This document shows, piece by piece, positions 1 to 4,934 of a DNA stretch of 5,585 nucleotides. Position numbers and translations under genes: made by a program. The DNA is from Paracoccaceae bacterium. GTDB lineage: Bacteria; Pseudomonadota; Alphaproteobacteria; Rhodobacterales; Rhodobacteraceae. The notes below the pieces were generated by a model, which had not been told where the DNA came from, ran no database searches, and saw only the letters and a list, made by a program, of their open reading frames with translations. The stretch covers positions 1 to 5,585 of the forward strand of contig JAASTF010000219.1 in NCBI GenBank assembly GCA_021767525.1. The letters are read 5' to 3'. Every line of letters begins with the position of its first letter. Position 1 is the stretch's first letter.

Positions 1-296
1 GCCTGCACCGCCTCGCAGATCGGGCGCAGGTCAAGCGCTTCTTCCGGGTCATCGATTCTCGGACCTTCTGGATCGAATATGCCCTCGGCATTGGGCGAAA
101 ACCCGCCGGTGACCAGAATCGCCGCCTCCCCCCGCGCCCGCTCAGAGTAAAAAGCGACCTGTTTGGCTATGCCGTCAGGCTCGGTTTCCAACCGCGTGTG
201 CATCGACCCCATGATGACACGATTTCGCAATGTATGCTGGCCTGCGCGGATGGGCGAGAGCATGGTCCCAAAGCTCTCCGTTGGCTTATTCTCCAC
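1..296 (-). CDS. fadH: NADPH-dependent 2,4-dienoyl-CoA reductase, N-terminal part (runs off the left edge)
   Basis: The minus strand encodes about 100 residues of the old-yellow-enzyme (TIM-barrel) domain of a FadH-type 2,4-dienoyl-CoA reductase. The full family protein is about 640-680 residues, with FMN, a 4Fe-4S cluster and FAD, and it reduces 2,4-dienoyl-CoA to an enoyl-CoA during beta-oxidation of unsaturated acids in the cytoplasm. The diagnostic stretch is LRNRVIMGSMHTRLE followed by EPDG, then AFYSERARG and ILVTGGFSPNAEG, which closely parallel E. coli FadH (LKNRVLMGSMHTGLE, AFYAERAR, LIVSGGIAPD). The FMN/FeS/FAD parts lie outside the window. The start is ambiguous: an ATG at 305-303 directly abuts the AAGGAGG ribosome site, while an in-frame GTG at 296-294 lies 9 bases from it, so the GTG is given here. 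The gene is transcribed away from the acyl-CoA dehydrogenase operon and shares its control region, which suggests a role in the same pathway. Identity is firm; the substrate is unknown. Confidence 0.88.
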   Translation of the reverse strand, partial: MENKPTESFGTMLSPIRAGQHTLRNRVIMGSMHTRLETEPDGIAKQVAFYSERARGEAAILVTGGFSPNAEGIFDPEGPRIDDPEEALDLRPICEAVQ

Positions 297-305
297 TGTG
301 GGCAT

Positions 306-312
306 CCTCCTT
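306..312 (-). promoter_or_regulatory. Ribosome binding site of the dienoyl-CoA reductase gene
   Basis: The minus strand reads AAGGAGG, a near-perfect Shine-Dalgarno site. It touches the ATG at 305-303 with no spacer, which is poor geometry for initiation there, and lies 9 bases before the in-frame GTG at 296-294. This argues that translation starts at the GTG, fourth codon of the longer reading. Confidence 0.6.
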
Positions 313-331
313 AAAACTACGCTTGATCTGC

Positions 332-337
332 ATTCTA
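332..337 (-). promoter_or_regulatory. Candidate -10 box for the divergent dienoyl-CoA reductase gene
   Basis: On the minus strand 337-332 reads TAGAAT, 5 of 6 to TATAAT, about 36 bases before the proposed GTG start. No good -35 box is visible 16-18 bases upstream (the region is A/T runs). It overlaps the left arm of the palindrome, so one bound repressor could shut both promoters. Confidence 0.3.
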
Positions 338-349
338 ACATTTGTTAGA
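334..349. promoter_or_regulatory. Perfect palindrome, candidate operator in the divergent promoter region
   Basis: TCTAACATTTGTTAGA is a perfect inverted repeat with 7-base arms (TCTAACA / TGTTAGA) around a TT centre. Positions 332 and 351 also pair beyond one mismatch. It sits between the divergent fadH-like gene and the five-gene operon, in an AT-rich stretch that contrasts with the GC-rich genes. Its size and symmetry fit a dimeric TetR- or MarR-family repressor, the types that commonly control acyl-CoA catabolic operons and respond to the CoA thioester. The match to any specific regulator is not established, and no regulator gene lies in the window. Confidence 0.65.
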
Positions 350-388
350 TTTTTTAAAAGAAGATTTTCGCTCATGGGAGGAGCACCG

Positions 389-1570
389 ATGCAGTTCCAG
401 CCAACAGACGATCAGAAGGCGTTTCGCGAGACCGCAAAGCGCTTCGCAACTGAAAAGCTTGCGCCCACCTATCAGGCGCGCGCAAGCGGCCATACGTTCG
501 ATCGCGCCCTGATCAAGGAGATGGGTTCGCTTGGATTGATCGGGGCCGATCTGCCCGAAGACTTCGGCGGGCTCGGCGAAAGCTCTGTCACATCAGGGTT
601 GATCGTCGAAGAAATCGCCTATGCCGATTTCAACGCGAGCTATGTGCAGCTTCTTGGCTCTCTCATGGGGGGCATGGTGGCCAAGCACGCCTGTCGGGAT
701 ATCGCTGCGGAGTGGGTGCCCAAGGTGGTCTCCGGCGATGCCGTCATTGGCCTGGGCCTGACAGAGCCGCGCGGCGGATCGGATGCGGCGAACCTGATCC
801 TGAAGGCCGAGAAGTCCGGAAACGGCTGGCGGCTGAACGGTGAAAAGACGTCCATGAGCTTTGCCAGCCAGGCCGATGCGGCCGTGGTTTTCGCCCGCAC
901 CGGCAATCCCGATGGCGGTTCGCGCGGGGTCAGCGCCTTTTTTGTCGATTTGAACCAGGACGGCATCAAGCGAACCCATTTCGACGACATCGGCACCAAG
1001 CCTGTCGGCCGCGGATCGGTGTTCTTTGATGACGTGTTTGTGCCGGCCGAAAACCTGATGGCCGAGCAGGACCGTGCCTTCGGGACGATCATGGCGGGCT
1101 TCGATTATTCCCGCGCGCTGATCGGGCTGGAATGCCTTGGCGCGGCGCAGGCCTCGGTGGATGAAACCTGGGCCTATGTGCAGGAACGCGAGGCGTTCGG
1201 TGCGCCGATCGTACAGTATCAGGGCGTCAGCTTTCCCTTGGCCGAGGCCGAAACCCAGCTGACCATGATGCGTCAGCTTTGCTATTACACGCTGGACCTG
1301 CGCGACCGGGGCATGCCCCACACGTCGCAAGCGGCGATGTGCAAATGGTACCTGCCTAAGACCGCCTGCGAAATCCTGCACCAATGTCTGATCCTGCACG
1401 GACATTACGGGTACACGACCGACCTGCCCCACCACCAGCGCTACAACGATGTGCTTGGTCTGCAGATCGGTGACGGCACCGCACAGATCCAGAAGCTTGT
1501 GATCGCCCGCGAAAAGGCCGGCCGCGTGGCGCTGCAATATGACAAGAAAGCAAAGGGGGCATCGAAATGA
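389..1570 (+). CDS. Acyl-CoA dehydrogenase 1 (Asp at the usual catalytic Glu position)
   Basis: This 393-residue FAD flavoprotein of the acyl-CoA dehydrogenase family has the normal family length. It should dehydrogenate an acyl-CoA thioester at the alpha-beta bond and pass electrons to ETF. Domain order is the N-terminal helical domain (about 1-118), the beta domain with the flavin/substrate motif GLTEPRGGSD (123-132), and the C-terminal helical domain with ER..FG (266-271) and GDGTAQIQ (361-368). D362 stands where medium-chain acyl-CoA dehydrogenase has its catalytic Glu376 (YEGTAQIQ). The alternative base position used by isovaleryl-CoA dehydrogenase is Ser241 (FDYSR), so D362 is the only obvious base. 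The GDGTAQI form recalls cyclohexanecarboxyl-CoA (AliB-type) dehydrogenases, from memory and unverified. The start at 389 is chosen because GGGAGGAG (376-383) precedes it at good spacing; the frame is open upstream to 230 but covers the promoter. First gene of the operon, ending in an ATGA overlap with the crotonase gene. The family call is firm, the substrate is not. Confidence 0.9.
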   Translation: MQFQPTDDQKAFRETAKRFATEKLAPTYQARASGHTFDRALIKEMGSLGLIGADLPEDFGGLGESSVTSGLIVEEIAYADFNASYVQLLGSLMGGMVAKHACRDIAAEWVPKVVSGDAVIGLGLTEPRGGSDAANLILKAEKSGNGWRLNGEKTSMSFASQADAAVVFARTGNPDGGSRGVSAFFVDLNQDGIKRTHFDDIGTKPVGRGSVFFDDVFVPAENLMAEQDRAFGTIMAGFDYSRALIGLECLGAAQASVDETWAYVQEREAFGAPIVQYQGVSFPLAEAETQLTMMRQLCYYTLDLRDRGMPHTSQAAMCKWYLPKTACEILHQCLILHGHYGYTTDLPHHQRYNDVLGLQIGDGTAQIQKLVIAREKAGRVALQYDKKAKGASK

Positions 1571-2346
1571 GCGCTCCCGTCGCAGTAATCACCCAAGGCA
1601 GCGTCGGCATTATCGAGCTGGCGCGCCCCGAGAAGTTCAATTGCCTGTCGCTTGAGGTGCATGAGTGCATTTCGAGCGCGCGCGCCAGGTTCGAGGCGGA
1701 CCCGGATATCCGGTCGATCCTGATCCGGGCGCAGGGCAAACATTTTTGCACCGGAGCCGACCTGACCGAGGTGAAGGGCAAACTGAACGATCCCGCCGCG
1801 CTGGACCATTTCCTCGCCTTTGGCATGGAAAACCTGCGAGCGCTCGAAACCTCCTCCCTCCCTGTCGTAGTCGCAGTGCAGGGGTTGTGTCTGGCCGGCG
1901 GGGTCGAACTGATGCTGGGATGTGACGTGTGCTTTGCGGCCGAAACCGCGCAGTTCGGCGATCAACACGCACAGTTTGGGTTGATCCCTGGTTGGGGCGG
2001 CTCGCAACGGCTGACGCGGCTAATGGGGGAACGCCGGGCGCTTGACCTGATGTTCTCAGCGCGCTGGCTCAAAGCCGACGAGGCCAAGGAGGTCGGGCTG
2101 GTCAACTACATCGTACCGGATGCGGATCTGCACCAAGCCGCGCTGGAATATTGCGAAAAGATCGCGACCCGATCGCGCCCAGGGATCGCGGAAATGAAGC
2201 GGCTGGCGCGCGAAGGCGCAGATCTCGGCATCGACCAGCAGATGCGGCTTGAGCGTGACGCCGCCGTGCGCGCACTGCCCAGCGATGACGTCGCCGAGGG
2301 CCTCGACGCATTCGAGAACCGGCGCGCCCCCGAATTCAAGGCTTGA
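1567..2346 (+). CDS. Enoyl-CoA hydratase/isomerase family protein (crotonase fold) with His at the second catalytic position
   Basis: This 259-residue crotonase-superfamily protein has the usual family length. Members bind acyl-CoA and stabilise an enolate in an oxyanion hole, most often hydrating trans-2-enoyl-CoA. The oxyanion-hole segments are HFCTGADL (59-66) and GLCLAGGVEL (106-115). The C-terminal pattern EGLDAFENRRAPEF is typical. E114 matches the first catalytic Glu (rat Glu144). Exactly 20 residues later, where rat Glu164 sits, the sequence has H134 (GDQHAQFGLIPGWGG), so the two-Glu hydratase pair is incomplete. I recall related bacterial crotonases with DQHA at this place, so it may mark a subfamily, perhaps hydratase of a special substrate, isomerase or hydrolase. 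Translation is likely coupled to the preceding gene through the ATGA overlap, with an AGGGGG site (1554-1559) 7 bases ahead. It lies between the two dehydrogenase genes, which suggests it acts on their product. The fold is firm, the reaction is open. Confidence 0.9.
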   Translation: MSAPVAVITQGSVGIIELARPEKFNCLSLEVHECISSARARFEADPDIRSILIRAQGKHFCTGADLTEVKGKLNDPAALDHFLAFGMENLRALETSSLPVVVAVQGLCLAGGVELMLGCDVCFAAETAQFGDQHAQFGLIPGWGGSQRLTRLMGERRALDLMFSARWLKADEAKEVGLVNYIVPDADLHQAALEYCEKIATRSRPGIAEMKRLAREGADLGIDQQMRLERDAAVRALPSDDVAEGLDAFENRRAPEFKA

Positions 2347-2355
2347 GGACGAAAC

Positions 2356-3516
2356 ATGGAATTCACTCTGAACGATGAACAGCGTCAGATTTACGAATAT
2401 GGCGGTCAGCTGGCGCAGACATATGACAATGCTTATTGGCTGGAACACGCGCGCAAGCACGAGTTTCCCCACGATATGTTCAAGCAGATTGCCGATGACG
2501 GTTTTCTCGGCATCATGGTGCCCGAGGAATACGGCGGCGCGGGCCTCGGCATGACCGAAATGGCGCTGTTCATGGAAGGCACCGCCAATCACGGCATTCC
2601 GCTTTTGATGATGGTGGTCGGGCCGACCATGTCGCTGGCTCATATCGCCAGCCACGGGAGTGAATTCCACAAGAAAGAGCTGCTGCCGGCGGCCTGCCGC
2701 GGTGATATCCAGTTCTGTTTTGCGATCACGGAACCGGGCGCCGGGTCGAACACGATGAAGGCCACTACGCTGGCCAAACGTCGGGGCAACCGGTTCAGCC
2801 TGTCGGGCGAAAAGACCTTTATCACTGGCGCCGAGGTCTCGGACTATTGCCTAGTCGTGGCGCGAACCAAGCCGCATACCGAGGTCAGCCGCAAGACCGA
2901 CGGCTTTACCCTGTTCGCAGTGGATCTGAAGAAAAAGGGCGTCGACAAGCAGCGGGTGAAGATCTCGATCCCCCTGCCCGAGGAACAGTGGACCCTGTTC
3001 TTCGACGAGGTGGATCTGGGCCCGGAGGACGTGGTCGGCGAGGTGGACGAAGGGTTCTCGATCCTGTTCGACAGTCTCAACCCCGAACGCATCATCCTGG
3101 CCGCCCTGTGCTGCGGCATCGGCCGGTTCGCCCTGAACAAGGGCGTGGCCTATGCCTCCGAACGCAATGTGTTCGGCCAACCCATCGGTGCGCATCAGGG
3201 CGTGCAGCACCCGATGGCCAAGGCGCACACAGCGGTCGAGATGGCCAGCCTGATGACCCGTCGGGCGGCCTGGGAGTTTGACAACAAACTGCCGGCAGGG
3301 GCGTCGTCAAACATGGCAAAATACGCCGCCGCCGAAGCCGGGATCGACGCGGTGGACGCCGCGCTGCAGGCGCATGGCGGATCGGGCTTCACCGAGGATA
3401 CGGGACTATACGAGATGTACCCGCTGGTGCGCTTGTTGCGCACGGCGCCCGTGAACCGCGAGCTGTGCCTCAGCTTCATCGGCGAAAAGGTCATGGGTCT
3501 GCCGCGGTCTTATTGA
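2356..3516 (+). CDS. Acyl-CoA dehydrogenase 2 (no Glu at the usual C-terminal base position)
   Basis: This 386-residue acyl-CoA dehydrogenase family flavoprotein differs clearly from dehydrogenase 1. Visible features are the N-terminal helical domain with VPEEYGGAGLG (55-65), the beta-domain motif AITEPGAGSN (123-132), FFDEVDLGPEDVVGE (215-229), ER..FG (269-274) and a C-terminal ending GLPRSY. Anchoring R362 on the Arg before the medium-chain enzyme's Glu376 puts C371 at the base position, with E369 two residues earlier. E244 in NPERI lies where isovaleryl-CoA (Glu254) and long-chain (Glu261) dehydrogenases carry their base, so it is the likely base. The flavin and substrate segments appear intact, so I read it as an active enzyme acting on a branched or bulky acyl-CoA, or as one half of a heteromer with dehydrogenase 1. 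The start has a GAGGA ribosome site (2345-2349) overlapping the upstream stop, 6 bases before ATG. The gap to the crotonase gene is 9 bases. Confidence 0.88.
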   Translation: MEFTLNDEQRQIYEYGGQLAQTYDNAYWLEHARKHEFPHDMFKQIADDGFLGIMVPEEYGGAGLGMTEMALFMEGTANHGIPLLMMVVGPTMSLAHIASHGSEFHKKELLPAACRGDIQFCFAITEPGAGSNTMKATTLAKRRGNRFSLSGEKTFITGAEVSDYCLVVARTKPHTEVSRKTDGFTLFAVDLKKKGVDKQRVKISIPLPEEQWTLFFDEVDLGPEDVVGEVDEGFSILFDSLNPERIILAALCCGIGRFALNKGVAYASERNVFGQPIGAHQGVQHPMAKAHTAVEMASLMTRRAAWEFDNKLPAGASSNMAKYAAAEAGIDAVDAALQAHGGSGFTEDTGLYEMYPLVRLLRTAPVNRELCLSFIGEKVMGLPRSY

Positions 3517-3532
3517 TCGCTCTGCCCGACAT

Positions 3533-3536
3533 GGAG
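3533..3536 (+). promoter_or_regulatory. Ribosome binding site deciding the start of the CoA ligase
   Basis: GGAG lies 6 bases before ATG 3543. The frame is open further upstream with an ATG at 3531, but that ATG overlaps this site and has no purine-rich sequence of its own, and a still longer reading would run into dehydrogenase 2. The start at 3543 is therefore preferred. Confidence 0.6.
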
Positions 3537-3542
3537 AACGAC

Positions 3543-4934
3543 ATGCAATTTGGAATGCGCTTCAGGCGGCAGGATGCCGCCGACAAGATAAATGATCGCT
3601 TCTGGCACACGATCGAGGGCACACCGCTCGACGAGGTGCGCCGTATTCAGGAAGAGCGGCTGCGCGATCAGATGGCGTATCTCAAGGCGAACTCGACCTT
3701 CTATCAGGAAAAGTTCGCCGAGGCCGGTGTGGACTTCGACGATATCCGCACCATCGAAGACCTGCAAAAACTGCCCTATACCTACAAGACCGAGATCCGC
3801 GAAAGCCTCGCTGCCGAGCCGCCCTTTGGCAAGCACCGTGCCGCGCCCATGTCGGACATCATCCAGATGCAGGCCTCGTCGGGCACGACCGGCAGCCCCT
3901 CATATGTGGCCCTGACAGAATCCGACGCCGAGATGTGGCACGAGATGACAGCGCGCTGCTTCTTTGCCAATGGCGTGCGCCCCGGCGACATGGTGTTGCA
4001 CGCGTTTTCGCTGGCCAAGGGCTTTGTCGGCGGCATCCCCGTGATGCAGGGGTTGCAGTATATGGGCGCGATCGATGTGCCGGTGGGGGCGGATGGCGGT
4101 GCCGAACGGCTGCTGCGTGCCTGCGCGGATACGCGCCCGCGCTGCATCGTTGGTGCTCCGAATTTCGTTCTGCACCTGGCCGAAAAAGCGCCCGAAGTGC
4201 TGGGCTGCAAGGCTAGTGAGTTGGGCGTGGAACAGGTCATCGTCGGTGGCGAACCCGGCGGCGGCATCCCTGCTATCCGCGCCAAGATCGAAGCGGCTTG
4301 GGGGGCGAAATGCACCGAAATGCTGGGCGGAACCGATCTGGGCGTGACTTACTGGGCCGAATGCGACGAACAGTCGGGAATGCATATGGTCAACATGGAC
4401 TATATCATCACCGAATTGCTCGATCCCGATAGCGGCAGGATCATTCCCTGGGAAAAGGGCGCCGAGGGCGAGATGATCTATACCGCGATCGGCCGCCAGG
4501 CGAGCCCGCTCGTGCGGTTCCGGTCAGGCGACTATATCGAGGTCATCGACACCGAATGCGCCTGCGGGCGCACCGGCCCCAAGATCCGCTGCACCGGTCG
4601 CACCGACGACATGCTGATCGTGCGCGGGGCCAATGTATTCCCGTCCGCCATCAACAGCGTAATCACCGAGATGGTGCCAGACACCAATGGCGTCATGCGG
4701 ATCGTCGCTGATTTCGAGGGCCACACCACGCAGGGCGCGCTGACGGTGATTGTCGAACGCGGCCCCAATCGCGATCCGGCCGATGACGCCGCCCTCAAGA
4801 AGAAGATCGAGCAACGCCTGCGCGACGCGCTTGTCTTCAAGGCCGACGTTCACCTGGTGGCGGCTGACACTTTCGAAAAACCCGGCGCCGCCAAGGTCGC
4901 CTTTGTTCTCAGGGAATATCCGAACCTGCCATGA
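3543..4934 (+). CDS. PaaK-like AMP-forming acyl/aryl-CoA ligase
   Basis: This 463-residue adenylate-forming ligase is of the phenylacetate-CoA ligase (PaaK) type, slightly longer than PaaK (about 437). It would convert a carboxylic acid, ATP and CoA to acyl-CoA, AMP and PPi in the cytoplasm. The N-terminal part (about 34-85) has the PaaK-style layout QMAYLKANSTFYQEKF, then LQKLPYTYKTEIRE. The ATP phosphate loop is ASSGTTGSPS (111-120). LGGTDLG (261-267) stands where PaaK has YGLSEVMG, with Asp265 in place of Glu. RFRSGD (325-330) matches RYRTRD, and CACGRTGPKI...GRTDDMLIVRGANVFPS (339-368) closes the main domain. The C-terminal small domain ends near GAAKVAF, where K451 may be the adenylation lysine. 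As the only ligase here it probably makes the first intermediate of the pathway. PaaK relatives usually take aryl acids, but divergent ones are not predictable, so the substrate is unknown. It overlaps the next gene by ATGA. Confidence 0.88.
   Translation: MQFGMRFRRQDAADKINDRFWHTIEGTPLDEVRRIQEERLRDQMAYLKANSTFYQEKFAEAGVDFDDIRTIEDLQKLPYTYKTEIRESLAAEPPFGKHRAAPMSDIIQMQASSGTTGSPSYVALTESDAEMWHEMTARCFFANGVRPGDMVLHAFSLAKGFVGGIPVMQGLQYMGAIDVPVGADGGAERLLRACADTRPRCIVGAPNFVLHLAEKAPEVLGCKASELGVEQVIVGGEPGGGIPAIRAKIEAAWGAKCTEMLGGTDLGVTYWAECDEQSGMHMVNMDYIITELLDPDSGRIIPWEKGAEGEMIYTAIGRQASPLVRFRSGDYIEVIDTECACGRTGPKIRCTGRTDDMLIVRGANVFPSAINSVITEMVPDTNGVMRIVADFEGHTTQGALTVIVERGPNRDPADDAALKKKIEQRLRDALVFKADVHLVAADTFEKPGAAKVAFVLREYPNLP

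Larger units (their letters stand above)
323..351 (+). promoter_or_regulatory. Candidate sigma-70 promoter of the five-gene operon
   Basis: TTGATC at 323-328 (4 of 6 to TTGACA) and TAGATT at 346-351 (4 of 6 to TATAAT) are separated by exactly 17 bases. They lie 38 bases upstream of the first start codon. The palindrome fills the spacer and overlaps the -10 box, the expected arrangement for repression by blocking polymerase. The match is weak by sequence alone and is supported mainly by position. Confidence 0.4.

Noticed and set aside
163..348. 61-residue plus-strand frame over the reductase gene
   Set aside because: It is antisense to a clearly conserved FadH-like sequence and shows no recognisable motif or ribosome site.
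230..388. Upstream extension of the dehydrogenase 1 reading frame (53 extra residues)
   Set aside because: It covers the promoter/operator region and overlaps the opposite-strand reductase gene. The N-terminal family alignment begins at the ATG at 389, which has a good ribosome site; the ATG at 374 overlaps that site.
593..1537. 314-residue minus-strand frame opposite dehydrogenase 1
   Set aside because: Long antisense open frames are common opposite GC-rich genes. The plus strand encodes an intact conserved enzyme, and the antisense translation shows no family motif.
1441..2007. 188-residue minus-strand frame across the dehydrogenase 1/crotonase junction
   Set aside because: It is a shadow of two confirmed genes with no coherent domain.
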